Shown here one piece after another: positions 30,217 to 38,877 of a stretch of 64,000 nucleotides of DNA. The notes under the pieces were generated by a model. That model made no database searches. It saw only the letters and a list, made by a program, of their open reading frames with translations, and was not told where the DNA came from. The DNA is from Proteobacteria bacterium ST_bin11. GTDB lineage: Bacteria; Pseudomonadota; Gammaproteobacteria; Methylococcales; Methylomonadaceae. The translations under genes and the position numbers were made by a program. Each line of letters begins with the position of its first letter. The first letter of the stretch is position 1. Where the stretch lies: positions 65,674 through 129,673 of the forward strand of contig MSXO01000022.1 of the NCBI GenBank assembly GCA_002083615.1, given 5' to 3'.

Positions 30217-30681
30217 ATGATATTGATCATTAAAAACATCCCATCGATTACTCAAGAAAGCGAGTTGGGAGACTTTGTCGCCCCAGCCCTCAAGTTATGC
30301 CTGTTATTTCCCTTCAAGCTGGGCAATATTCTAAAAACCGACATTTTTTGTCTTAAAAACATGAAGACCAACGTTTTGTCGTTTCATGGGCGTATTTTTA
30401 TTGACGATGAAAAGGCCGGGAAGCGCGTTATCGAAAAATTGCATGGCAAACGCTTCAAAAATAAAATCGTCGAGGTAAGAGAATATTTTATCCGTTCGCA
30501 GAAAAATGACAGGCGCTTGACACAACAACCGGTATCAACGGAGATACTTGAGAAACGCAAAGGGGAGCGCCGCTGCAATATTAAACACCAAGGAGACCAG
30601 GCGGCTTACACAAATGTATTCGATACCGAAAACGTCTATCAAATCAGCCGCAGATTGCGGAATGACTTTTATGATTACTAA
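30217..30681 (+). CDS. RNA-recognition-motif protein
   Basis: A 154-residue protein with one RRM. ILIIKNIP near the start fits the RNP2 strand, and FHGRIFIDDEKAGKRVIEKLHGKRFKNKIVEVREYF fits RNP1 and the closing helix/strand. The tail (about 95-154) is basic and polar, with RRLTQQP and KRKGERR. RRM proteins of this short kind occur in some gammaproteobacteria and cyanobacteria and bind RNA. The ATG has a weak ribosome site. It is monocistronic. Confidence 0.7.
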   Translation: MILIIKNIPSITQESELGDFVAPALKLCLLFPFKLGNILKTDIFCLKNMKTNVLSFHGRIFIDDEKAGKRVIEKLHGKRFKNKIVEVREYFIRSQKNDRRLTQQPVSTEILEKRKGERRCNIKHQGDQAAYTNVFDTENVYQISRRLRNDFYDY

Positions 30682-30748
30682 AGGTCAAACCCACATCAGG
30701 GTTCAACTTGTCGAAACCAAGCCAAATGTTCACCACGCGAGTTAGGCT

Positions 30749-31621
30749 TTAAACAATACCGGACTGTTCAACTCGTTCACCTTGAAGCTTTCCCTCAAAC
30801 CGATGCGCGATCCCCTGCATCACCAGAATTAACACTACTCCCGCCAAAATAAAGCCAATTTGCTGCAATGACGTTTTTATGTCGGTTTTTTGATGCAAGG
30901 AGGGAATCAAGTCGGCCACTGCAATATAGATAAAACTGGAAGCCGCCAGAGTTAAAAAGTAAGGCAAGATATGGTGCAAGTCGCCCAAGCTAAAATAAGC
31001 TAACACGCCGCCCACCACGGTACTCAAACTAGCCAGAATATTGTAGAACAAGGCTTCCCCGCGCTTATAACCACTGTGCAAGAGGATGGCGAAGTCTCCG
31101 ACTTCTTGGGGAATTTCGTGCGCGGCCACTGCCAGACTAGTGACGATACCTAATTGCACGTCAGTTAAAAACGCCGCGCCTATCAACACACCATCGACAA
31201 AGTTATGGATGCTGTCGCCAAGGATGATAAACATGCCAGCCGGGCGATGACCGCTTGCGGGGCTTGGATGATGGTGTTCGTGGCCGTGCTGTTCGTGGTG
31301 CGATTCTTCGCCATGGGCTTCGCAAGCATGGGAATGGCAGTGCCGCCAAATCAGCAGTTTTTCCAACCCAAAAAACAGCAGGATACCGGCTAAAATCGTA
31401 GCCGATAAGTTGGGCATGTCTTGAACCGGCACGTCTTGAAACGCATGCGGGATCAGGCCGCAAAAGGCGCCGGTCAATAAAGCCCCAATCGCAAAGCTGA
31501 TGCCGTGCGGCAACACCTGATTTTGCTTATGTTCTGGTAGTAATAAAAATACCGCAGCAGCCAGTACACTTAGCACGCCACCCAGGGCGGTAAACAGGAT
31601 AATCGACAGCAATACAGTCAA
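30749..31621 (-). CDS. ZIP-family divalent metal transporter
   Basis: A 290-residue inner-membrane protein with about eight predicted helices. The His-rich loop between helices three and four (HCHSHACEAHGEESHHEQHG) and the metal site pairs HNFVDG and HEIPQE in helices four and five mark the ZIP family, which usually brings Zn or Fe into the cytoplasm. It starts one base after the pgeF stop, so it belongs to the rluD-pgeF operon. Confidence 0.88.
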   Translation of the reverse strand: MTVLLSIILFTALGGVLSVLAAAVFLLLPEHKQNQVLPHGISFAIGALLTGAFCGLIPHAFQDVPVQDMPNLSATILAGILLFFGLEKLLIWRHCHSHACEAHGEESHHEQHGHEHHHPSPASGHRPAGMFIILGDSIHNFVDGVLIGAAFLTDVQLGIVTSLAVAAHEIPQEVGDFAILLHSGYKRGEALFYNILASLSTVVGGVLAYFSLGDLHHILPYFLTLAASSFIYIAVADLIPSLHQKTDIKTSLQQIGFILAGVVLILVMQGIAHRFEGKLQGERVEQSGIV

Positions 31622-31622
31622 A

Positions 31623-32348
31623 TCAGTCTCTCCAGATCAGGCTGGCCATACGGCCAGTAGTCGCGCCGTCGCGGCGGTACGAGTAAAAACGTTGTGCGTC
31701 GGCGACGGTGCAGAGGCCGCCGCCATAGACTTGTTCCACGCCCAATTCCGCCAGTTTAATTCGTGCCAAGCGGTAAATATCGGCTAGCCATTTGCCCGGC
31801 TGTTTGGCTCGAAACGCCACAGCGGAAATTGGGTTGTCTTTAATAAAAGCGTCCCGTACCTCATCACCTACTTCAAAATGTTCCGGGCCTATCGCCGGTC
31901 CCAACCAGACGTGCACATCCTGGCAACTCATGGCATAAAGGGTTTCGGCGATAATGCCGGCCTGCAAGCCCCGCCATCCCGCATGCGCGGCAGCTACCAC
32001 TTCACCGTCGTCGCCACAGAACAGCACAGGCAAACAATCGGCAGTCAATACGGCGCACACGGTGCCGGCTTGATCGGCAAAGCTGGCATCAGCCTCTGCC
32101 AAGCTGCTGGTCTCATCGGCATTCACTACCCTTACGCCATGCACCTGTTGCAACCAAACCGGTTCGGACGGCAGTTGCAGCATGTCCTTGATGATGTAGC
32201 GGTTGGTTTTAACGTGCTGCGGGTCGTCGTTAACGTGGCTGGCCGGATTCAAACTGGCATAGGCGCCGGTACTGACGCCACCGGTGCGCAAGGTGACGGC
32301 GGCGTGCACATGCGGCGGCAAGGGCCAATCAGGCTTGATCCAATTCAT
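31623..32348 (-). CDS. pgeF: Peptidoglycan editing factor PgeF (LACC1/YfiH family)
   Basis: A 241-residue multicopper-like (Cu/Zn) enzyme of the YfiH family, tied to removal of wrongly built peptidoglycan precursors and to purine nucleoside processing. The conserved QQVHG, DALVT-like ADASFADQAGTVCAVLTADCLPVLF and AAAHAGWRGL motifs carry the His and Cys metal ligands. It overlaps the end of rluD by 20 bases, the same order as in E. coli (rluD-yfiH). Confidence 0.92.
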   Translation of the reverse strand: MNWIKPDWPLPPHVHAAVTLRTGGVSTGAYASLNPASHVNDDPQHVKTNRYIIKDMLQLPSEPVWLQQVHGVRVVNADETSSLAEADASFADQAGTVCAVLTADCLPVLFCGDDGEVVAAAHAGWRGLQAGIIAETLYAMSCQDVHVWLGPAIGPEHFEVGDEVRDAFIKDNPISAVAFRAKQPGKWLADIYRLARIKLAELGVEQVYGGGLCTVADAQRFYSYRRDGATTGRMASLIWRD

Positions 32349-33282
32349 TTTCGGCCAGTAATTTCAATAGGTTTTGCATGTCTTCGGGAATAGCTTGCTC
32401 CCATTCGCAATACTCGCCGGTTTCCGGATGTTCTAAACCCAATTTGGCGGCATGTAGGGCCTGACGTTTGAAATTGCGCAAAGCTTCGGCCAAGGCGGGA
32501 CTGCAATCGGCAGGCATCTGAAAGCGACCACCGTAGACTTGATCGCCGACCAGCGGATAATTGATGTGCGTCATATGCACTCTGATTTGATGGGTGCGAC
32601 CGGTTTCCAGCTTTACGCGGATCAAAGTATGCCGTTTAAAGCGTTGCTCCAGGCGGTAATGGGTAATCGCTTCCTTACCACCGCGACGCACCACGGCATT
32701 GCGTTTGCGGTCCACCGGATGGCGACCGATCGGTTCGTCGACGGTGCCGCCGGCAGTCATCCAGCCTTTTACCAGCGCCAGATATTCGCGATGGATGCTG
32801 CGCTCCTGCAGCTGCTCGACTAAGCTATTGTGGGCTTGGAGGGTTTTGGCGATCATCAGCAGGCCACTGGTATCTTTGTCGATGCGGTGCACGATTCCGG
32901 CGCGCGGTAGCGTATCCAGGCTGGGGGCGTGATTCAGTAAGGCATTGACTAGGGTGCCGTCCCAGTTACCGACTGCCGGATGCACCACCAAACCGGCTGG
33001 TTTATTGACGATTAGTAAGGCATCGTCTTCGTAAACGATGTCGAGCGGGATTTCCTGCGGTGCGTATTCGATCACACGCTCGGCTTCTGCATCCAGCTCG
33101 ATTTCCTCCCCGCCATCCAGTTTCTCGCGGCCTTTCATGATCTCGCCATCTACCAACACTCGCCCGGTTTTGATCCAGGTTTGCAGTTTGCTGCGCGAAT
33201 AATCCGGGAACACTTCGGCCAGACACTGGTCCAGTCGCATACCCGCCAGTTCCTCGGGAACCCTTGCCGTCAATATCGTCAT
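32329..33282 (-). CDS. rluD: 23S rRNA pseudouridine synthase RluD
   Basis: Makes pseudouridines in helix 69 of 23S rRNA. Length 317 residues from the ATG at 33282; the longer frame upstream lacks family match. An S4-like N-terminal domain (MRLDQCLAEVFPDYSRSKLQTWI) is followed by the catalytic RIDKDTSGLLMIAKT, with the active Asp in HRIDKDTSG, and by ETGRTHQIRVH. Divergent from bamD, as in E. coli. Confidence 0.95.
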   Translation of the reverse strand: MTILTARVPEELAGMRLDQCLAEVFPDYSRSKLQTWIKTGRVLVDGEIMKGREKLDGGEEIELDAEAERVIEYAPQEIPLDIVYEDDALLIVNKPAGLVVHPAVGNWDGTLVNALLNHAPSLDTLPRAGIVHRIDKDTSGLLMIAKTLQAHNSLVEQLQERSIHREYLALVKGWMTAGGTVDEPIGRHPVDRKRNAVVRRGGKEAITHYRLEQRFKRHTLIRVKLETGRTHQIRVHMTHINYPLVGDQVYGGRFQMPADCSPALAEALRNFKRQALHAAKLGLEHPETGEYCEWEQAIPEDMQNLLKLLAENELDQA

Positions 33283-33365
33283 AGTCGTTTTTAAGTTATA
33301 CTCGCGGCCAGAACGCCGCCAAAAGCTGCAAAAAACCCGCAATATTACAACGTGTTGATAAACGT

Positions 33366-34211
33366 ATGCGATTAGTTTTAGTAAAAACCGTTTTTATCGC
33401 CAGTCTGGCTTGGATGCTGCAAGGCTGCGAAACCCTGGATGCCTTCATGAGCAAGGATTCTTCGGCCAGCAAGGAGGAAGAATATGCCGGCTGGGACGAC
33501 AAGATGTTCCATGAAAAAGCCAAGGAAGCGCTGGATAATAAAAACTATCAAAAAGCTGTCACCCTTTACGAAGCGCTAGAGTCGCGTTACCCCTTCGGCG
33601 ACTACGCCGCGCAGGCTCAGTTAAACGTCGCCTTTGCTTATTACAAAAATGACGATCCGGAAGCGGCGTTGGCGGCGGCTGATCGGTTCATCAAAATTCA
33701 CCCGCGCAATCCTAGTGTCGATTATGCTTATTATTTGAAAGGTCTGATCAATTACAACCGCGGCATCGGCTTTATTGACCGTTTCCTGCCCACCGATTCC
33801 TCTCAGCGCGACCCTGGCCCGGCAAAAGATTCTTTCGACAATTTTCAGGAGCTGATCCGCCGCTATCCCAACAGCCAATATGTTGCAGACGCAAAACAGC
33901 GGATGATTGCGCTACGCAACAACATGGCGATGTACGAAGTCCATGTCGCAGACTTTTATATGCGACGCAAAGCCTATGTAGCGGCCATAAATCGTGCCAA
34001 TTACATTATCAAAGAATACCAACGCACGCCCGCCATACCGTTTGCCTTACAAATTATGCAGGATGGTTATCGGCAACTGGGTATGGACGAATTGGCTGCC
34101 GACGCCGAACGGATTTACACCTTGAATTACCCGGCTGGCGCACCGCAAGCCAATTACAAGGATGAAGGCGCCATTCAAAAAGTCTGGGATGCCATGGGTC
34201 TGGATAAATAA
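33366..34211 (+). CDS. bamD: Outer membrane assembly lipoprotein BamD
   Basis: Essential lipoprotein of the BAM machine that inserts beta-barrel proteins into the outer membrane. The signal ends with the lipobox LQGC (Cys20). Tetratricopeptide-like repeats follow: KNYQKAVTLYEALESRYPFGDYA, DPEAALAAADRFIKIHPRN, YYLKGLINYNRG and YPNSQYVADAKQRM. Length 281 is slightly longer than E. coli (245). Divergent from rluD with 83 bases between. Confidence 0.95.
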   Translation: MRLVLVKTVFIASLAWMLQGCETLDAFMSKDSSASKEEEYAGWDDKMFHEKAKEALDNKNYQKAVTLYEALESRYPFGDYAAQAQLNVAFAYYKNDDPEAALAAADRFIKIHPRNPSVDYAYYLKGLINYNRGIGFIDRFLPTDSSQRDPGPAKDSFDNFQELIRRYPNSQYVADAKQRMIALRNNMAMYEVHVADFYMRRKAYVAAINRANYIIKEYQRTPAIPFALQIMQDGYRQLGMDELAADAERIYTLNYPAGAPQANYKDEGAIQKVWDAMGLDK

Positions 34212-34215
34212 ACGC

Positions 34216-35430
34216 TTGAGTGGTTCGACTGATTTGCGGTTGGTTGGTCTGAGCTGGCTGCTATTGCACGCTGGCTGCCCCAACGCAGCGGAACCGCTGT
34301 TTCAAAACCGTTTTTTCCCGCTGTCGCAAAACACCGAGCTGGTTTGCGCCACCAGCCAACAAAACTTTACCCGCACCGCCGCACTAGCCGACATCATCCG
34401 TTTTTATGAAGCGGGCCACCCGGACTTGCGCAAACAGGCAGTGGCCGTGTTGACGGACCATAAAAGCCAGGACCATCTGGATGACCTAGCCGATTACCGA
34501 GAAGACTGCGCCAGTAATGTCGCGGGTGAGCTATGCGTGCTGGAAAAATATTGGGGCGACCCCGAAGCCGCAACGCGTGCGCTTGCCTTGTTCTACGACA
34601 CCAAAACCGTCATCAAACACAGCGATGACTACCGCTACGAGGTGAAACGCTTCAATGTCGATCATTTGCGCTTGTTCGAAAAAGCTATTCGCAAAATACC
34701 GGCCTTTTTGCGGGAAAGCATCACTAAAGCCAAACCGGTAGACAATCTGGAGCGGGAAATTGCCGACAAACCGACAGTGATGCAGGAGCTGATTCGCGAT
34801 GCGTTTCAGGAAGACTATAAAAACAGCGTCTGGCAGGATCACACTCACCCGTTGACGCTGATTCCCGGCATCGGCTTTCGTTCGCAAACTGTCGCGCAGG
34901 TGTTCAGCGGCCAGAATCTGATCGTGTTTACCGTCAAGGCGTTTGATAAAGGCAAGGAAGGCGGCACGTATCGAGACATCGGCGTGCAGTATCTGGTGGA
35001 TTTCAGATTGCCTATCGTCGTGCATGAAATCGCCCATACTATCGACAACTTTCATTTCTGGAACGGTCAAGACGATCTGTATTTTTTTTATAAATACCAC
35101 AAGATTTCCAACGACGAAGAGATCATGAAAATTATTGCGGAAGCCAAATTAGCTTTGTGGCCATCGAAATGGTTCGAAGCCTTCGAGTATTTGGGCGAAG
35201 TCAACGACGGCCGCTACGACGGCAATACCCAGGAAAAGCTCGCCGAGTTAGTAGCACAATATATTTTGATCCCGGAACGTCTACTGCAAAGCGCGCCAGC
35301 CGCCTACAAATGGCTACGCGAAGACATTTTTCGGGGTATCGAATATCAAGGTTACGACCGCTGCCAAGTGCCGCTAACCGCACCGCTCAGCTGGTGGCAA
35401 TATGCTACCGGGAAGATGCTGGGTCACTAA
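34216..35430 (+). CDS. Putative exported zinc metalloprotease (HExxH)
   Basis: A 404-residue protein that I do not recognise. It carries HEIAHTID at residues 270-277, an HExxH zinc motif, and E344 in AELVAQY as a possible third ligand about 70 residues on. The N-terminus, read from a TTG at 34216, looks like a signal peptide (LVGLSWLLLHAGCPNAAEP), so the protein probably acts outside the cytoplasm. The start is uncertain: no ATG fits after the bamD stop, and the earlier ATGs lie inside bamD. It begins four bases after bamD, so it is probably co-transcribed. Proteolytic activity is inference from the motif. Confidence 0.55.
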   Translation: MSGSTDLRLVGLSWLLLHAGCPNAAEPLFQNRFFPLSQNTELVCATSQQNFTRTAALADIIRFYEAGHPDLRKQAVAVLTDHKSQDHLDDLADYREDCASNVAGELCVLEKYWGDPEAATRALALFYDTKTVIKHSDDYRYEVKRFNVDHLRLFEKAIRKIPAFLRESITKAKPVDNLEREIADKPTVMQELIRDAFQEDYKNSVWQDHTHPLTLIPGIGFRSQTVAQVFSGQNLIVFTVKAFDKGKEGGTYRDIGVQYLVDFRLPIVVHEIAHTIDNFHFWNGQDDLYFFYKYHKISNDEEIMKIIAEAKLALWPSKWFEAFEYLGEVNDGRYDGNTQEKLAELVAQYILIPERLLQSAPAAYKWLREDIFRGIEYQGYDRCQVPLTAPLSWWQYATGKMLGH

Positions 35431-35482
35431 CGCTTTGTGCTATGCTCCGCGCATTTCAACCTTGCTAAACTGCTGTCTGTCC

Positions 35483-36037
35483 ATGAAAAAACCGCCAACT
35501 TTATCGCTGCAAGAACAACTGCTTAAATCCGGCCTGAGCAACGACGCCAAGCTTAAACAAGTCAAAGCCGAAAAACGCAAACAAACCAAGCTCGAGCGCA
35601 ATAACGGCGTCGAGATTGTCGACGAGGTCAAACTCAATGCCGAGCAACTGCGCCAACAACAGGTGGAACGCGACCGCGAATTGAACCGGCAACGCAAGCT
35701 GGCCGAGGAACAAAAAGCCCTGGGCGCGCAAATCAAACAAATCGTCGAAATGAATCGAATCGCCCAGGACCCTAATGGCTTGGCTTATAACTTTACCGAC
35801 GAGCACAAAGTTAAAACCATATACGTGGCAGACAAGGTACGCGAGGCATTGATTAATGGTCGGGCGGGTGTTGCCAGAGTGGATGGCCATTACGAAATCG
35901 TGCCGGCGGAAGTTGCCCGTAAAGTGCAGGCGCGGGATGCGGGTATTATTGTGGTGTTGAATGAAGCCACACAGGATGTCGCAGCCGCTGACGATCCGTA
36001 CGCAGAGTTTCAAATTCCGGACGATTTGATGTGGTAA
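35483..36037 (+). CDS. DUF2058 family protein (YaiL-like)
   Basis: A 184-residue protein of DUF2058, known as YaiL in E. coli; function unknown. The start SLQEQLLKSGL, a long charged coiled-coil stretch (about 20-85), QIVEMNRIAQ, YNFTDEHKVKTIYV, and the end DDPYAEFQIPDDLMW match closely. The ATG at 35483 is chosen from the family start. It converges with trmB, four bases apart. Confidence 0.9.
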   Translation: MKKPPTLSLQEQLLKSGLSNDAKLKQVKAEKRKQTKLERNNGVEIVDEVKLNAEQLRQQQVERDRELNRQRKLAEEQKALGAQIKQIVEMNRIAQDPNGLAYNFTDEHKVKTIYVADKVREALINGRAGVARVDGHYEIVPAEVARKVQARDAGIIVVLNEATQDVAAADDPYAEFQIPDDLMW

Positions 36038-36041
36038 TGCG

Positions 36042-36731
36042 CTAAACCTTGCGAAAAATCAAATCCCAAACGCCATGACCCAAGCCCAGGCCCCGATTTT
36101 CGAACTTGGTTAAGGGCCTGTAAGTTGGGCGCTCGCAAAAGTCGTTAGTCAGGCTGCTGTTTTCCAAGCCAACGCCCTCAGATAAAATCCCCAGCATGTC
36201 CTTGGCATAGTGTTCCCAATCGGTGGCTGCGTGAAAATAGCCACCGGCCACTAACTTCTGGTTCAGCAATTCCACAAAACTGGGACGAACGATGCGACGT
36301 TTGTGATGACGGCGCTTTTGCCAGGGATCGGGGAAAAACAGATGCACGCCGGCCAAGCTATGATCGGTGATTTTTTGCTCCAGAATCTCGATGGCGTCGT
36401 GGTGATAAATCCGCACGTTGTTAATGCCGCGCTGCTCCAGCAACATCATCAAATGGCCGACGCCGGGTCGATGCACTTCGATGCCTAAATAATTCAAATC
36501 CGGATTGTCTGCCGCCATTGCCGCCAGGCTGTCGCCGTTGCCGAAACCGATCTCTACAATCAAGGGCGCTTGCCGCCCAAAGGCTTGTTCGGCATCAAAA
36601 CTGGCTTGCGGTGATAGACAATACTTATCCCAATGGCTTTCCAGTGCCTGCTTTTGGCCTGCAGTCGCGCGGCCTTGGCGGCGGATGAAGCTTTTGATTC
36701 GGGTGGGGTCGATTTTTTGGAGTGAGGTCAT
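36042..36731 (-). CDS. trmB: tRNA (guanine46-N7)-methyltransferase
   Basis: Methylates G46 in the variable loop of tRNAs with S-adenosylmethionine. The 229 residues show LIVEIGFGNGDSLAAMA (methyl-donor site), YLGIEVHRPGVGHLMM, HHDAIEILE and the LFFPDPWQKRRHHKRRIV block with tRNA-binding basic residues. Single gene by context. Confidence 0.95.
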   Translation of the reverse strand: MTSLQKIDPTRIKSFIRRQGRATAGQKQALESHWDKYCLSPQASFDAEQAFGRQAPLIVEIGFGNGDSLAAMAADNPDLNYLGIEVHRPGVGHLMMLLEQRGINNVRIYHHDAIEILEQKITDHSLAGVHLFFPDPWQKRRHHKRRIVRPSFVELLNQKLVAGGYFHAATDWEHYAKDMLGILSEGVGLENSSLTNDFCERPTYRPLTKFENRGLGLGHGVWDLIFRKV

Positions 36732-36790
36732 GGGAGAATGGAAAATAATGATCCAAAAGGAACCATTAATAAATCATGGACGGGCTGAAA

Positions 36791-37585
36791 TTATAACTGT
36801 ATCGGTTTTACCGAAAAGCTTAGTTCGTATTCCATCAAATCTACATTCGGTACTTGGGTTACGGCATACCTTAGTTTCATGGGAATTTCGGCAGCTACAA
36901 TAATTCCTTTCACAGTTTTATCCGCTGAGAGATGTTTTTTTACCCAGCCCATATATCTGAGAATCTGCCCTAAACAGGAATCTGGGCCACGACCAAGTTT
37001 CAATTCAAAAACAACAAAACTACCGTATTCATCGACAGCAAGAATATCTATCGGGCCTACGTCGGTTTGAAACTCAACCCCATCTCGACCGTCATTACTG
37101 ATATATAGAGATAATTTTGATCCAAATAATGCTGACTTTGAGATGTTCTTGGCCAAATAATCACGTAGATGGCTTTCAAGTGCAAATAGAGAAGTATCCG
37201 GCGCAATTTCCCCTTCGCTTAAATTAAACATTTCTTCATTGCCGAAAATTTGCCTGACGCCTAGGCGCCCGTCATCTTTTTCAAATATTTCCCAATAACC
37301 ATGTTTAGTTGGATCATAAGGAGAAACTCTCCCTCTTCCAGTATTGAATAGAAAGTCATACGATCCGGTCCCATCAACAGGCCTGGGTTTTTTATTCTCA
37401 GAATAGTGAATTCGGGATGGATGATTTACAGAGCATGAAATAATTGAACAAGTCAATGAAGAATCGTTGATCTCACCATATTTATCTCTAACGTATTTTT
37501 TTATTTCAGAGTATGTGGCTTCCCGCTTAATACTTTCAATTGCTTCTTTAACCATTTCCCAAACACTTAATTGCGTTCCTGACAC
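36791..37585 (-). CDS. Winged-helix plus NucS-like nuclease
   Basis: A 264-residue AT-rich gene. Residues about 7-60 (SVWEMVKEAIESIKREATYSE) form a small winged-helix domain of the DUF7669/HARE-HTH type. Residues about 130-235 are like the NucS/DUF91 nuclease core: D180 in GPIDILAVD, E194-L-K196 in VVFELKLG, and the GQILRYMGW helix. The usual NucS partner (PCNA-like clamp link) is absent. It lies beside other accessory genes and is divergent from none, so it may be mobile. A DNA-repair or defence role is inference. Confidence 0.65.
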   Translation of the reverse strand: MSGTQLSVWEMVKEAIESIKREATYSEIKKYVRDKYGEINDSSLTCSIISCSVNHPSRIHYSENKKPRPVDGTGSYDFLFNTGRGRVSPYDPTKHGYWEIFEKDDGRLGVRQIFGNEEMFNLSEGEIAPDTSLFALESHLRDYLAKNISKSALFGSKLSLYISNDGRDGVEFQTDVGPIDILAVDEYGSFVVFELKLGRGPDSCLGQILRYMGWVKKHLSADKTVKGIIVAAEIPMKLRYAVTQVPNVDLMEYELSFSVKPIQL

Positions 37586-37686
37586 TTAATTTACTCCCAA
37601 AAAATGAATGGTTTACTTTAGCCAGTAGTTCGGATGATGCCGAGTGAAATCCGGGAATTCAGGATTATCAATCCCGAATTGCAGTC

Positions 37687-37893
37687 TTAAGCCGCTTGCC
37701 TACCGATTTGTTCATACGAAAGTCCCGGAAGATCGACGCGTTGCTTAGCATGTTCTAAGGTAATTCCGCAGACTTGCCCCTCCGCATCAATGTCTATCAA
37801 TGTGTTGTCATCATAATCGCGGGTTTCCAAAATTTCGGCGTCGCGAAACTCGATATACAAGGTATCGGTGTCTTCAAAATATTTGATCTTCAT
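37687..37893 (-). CDS. DUF2283 protein (antitoxin-like)
   Basis: A 68-residue protein of DUF2283: MKIKYFEDTDTLYIEF, ETRDYDDNTLIDIDAEG and VCGITLEHA are typical. In many genomes this family follows a DUF4258 protein, and the pair has been proposed as a toxin-antitoxin unit. Here it overlaps the DUF4258 gene by four bases (ATGA), which fits tight co-expression. Confidence 0.8.
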   Translation of the reverse strand: MKIKYFEDTDTLYIEFRDAEILETRDYDDNTLIDIDAEGQVCGITLEHAKQRVDLPGLSYEQIGRQAA

Positions 37894-38126
37894 GGGGTAA
37901 ATGACCTATCAAAAAACGCGTTATGAATTGTTTCGCCGTCTTCCAAAAGTACGACACGCAAATATCGTCCTCCGGCTTCGTCAATCGCCGCCCACAGCCG
38001 TATTCTACCGTCCGGTTGAATCACTTGCTTTGTGGGTTGATTGATAACCCTTTCAATCCAAGTCAAATCGATGCCTCTTCGATCGGGTCGCTGGCGCATG
38101 CTTTCAAAATACTGGGTGAATTTCAT
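37890..38126 (-). CDS. DUF4258 protein (toxin-like)
   Basis: A 78-residue small protein of DUF4258. GIDLTWIERVINQP and the paired strands IRLWAAIDEAGGRYLRVVLL fit the RelE-like fold proposed for this family. It precedes and overlaps the DUF2283 gene. Activity as a ribonuclease or toxin is not shown by the sequence. Confidence 0.75.
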   Translation of the reverse strand: MKFTQYFESMRQRPDRRGIDLTWIERVINQPTKQVIQPDGRIRLWAAIDEAGGRYLRVVLLEDGETIHNAFFDRSFTP

Positions 38127-38267
38127 GCGTAAAGATTAGATCCAATTATGTCAGATGTAATACTTGCCAGGGTCCATTTTAACCAGGCAATGCCGAAGAT
38201 GAAGAGGTCCATCAATCGTGACTGATGCGACTCACTTTGCTCAGCTCGTCCTTACTTGGTTGAATAT

Positions 38268-38588
38268 TTAACCGTCAACCTGCTCCAGTCTCGACTTCGC
38301 CGCCAATCCGAACGCCGAATCCAGCTCCTTCTCGACAATTCGTTGCAGCACCGATGAACTGGATTTTTCCAATAAACCAATGGCTCGCAGCCGCACCGAA
38401 GCATAGTGGGCGTTTAGTGCCGCCAATTCCGTCAGATAGCTGCCGGAATTGTTCAGTAGCTTGAGAATCACTTTTTCCGGGTCTTCGGTAAACAGATCGC
38501 GGACCAGTTCGCCGTATTATTCCTGCAAACGAATCAAGTCCCTGCGATCGAGTTTTTTCGGTTCGGTGGGATCGTCGCAGCAGGCCAT
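38268..38588 (-). pseudogene. Small gene broken by an in-frame stop
   Basis: A frame of 107 codons starting ATG at 38588, right after the BFD-like gene. Codon 24 is TAA (38517-38519), in the run LIRLQE-stop-YGELVRDL, where a Gln CAA changed by one base would restore the gene. After it the frame continues without break to 38268 with a charged, helical sequence. I do not recognise the family (it starts MACCDDPTEPKKLDRRDL). If the base is right, only an internal start at 38471 could give a 67-residue fragment. Confidence 0.65.
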
Positions 38589-38598
38589 TACCTTATGC

Positions 38599-38793
38599 TT
38601 ATTGAATGTGATCGGATATAAGTTGCTGCAATTCGAACTCGCAACCACCGCATCCCGACGCGGCGCCGGTGATGCGGGAGATTCTTTCGGGATCGACGAT
38701 ACCCTCGGCTAGCAGGGCTTTGATTTGCTGCGTTGTGGTGCCGCTGCAATAGCAAAGCACGTCATTTTCGATGTCTGGCTTAATGGCATTCAT
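38599..38793 (-). CDS. BFD-like [2Fe-2S]-binding protein
   Basis: A 64-residue protein with the BFD fold. Cys14, Cys16, Cys48 and Cys51 (VLCYCSGTT and SGCGGCEF) are the cluster ligands. Members of this group include bacterioferritin-associated ferredoxin and small modules of nitrogenase- and nitrite-reductase-related proteins. It lies ten bases before a broken gene and may form an operon with it. The electron partner is not evident. Confidence 0.85.
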   Translation of the reverse strand: MNAIKPDIENDVLCYCSGTTTQQIKALLAEGIVDPERISRITGAASGCGGCEFELQQLISDHIQ

Positions 38794-38824
38794 AAGGAAA
38801 TATTCTGAATGTTAGCTTCACTTC

Positions 38825-38855
38825 GTTGGGTTACGCCCTATCGGGCTAACCCAAC
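38825..38855. repeat. REP-like palindrome
   Basis: Nested palindrome GTTGGGTTA - GCCC/GGGC - TAACCCAAC, between the thiSG stop and the BFD start. The style (GGGTTACG...TAACCC) resembles the intergenic REP elements of proteobacteria, and a related family is at 59793-59856. It could also end thiSG transcription, but no T run is present. Confidence 0.6.
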
Positions 38856-38877
38856 CTACATCTGGATTTTATCGCTC

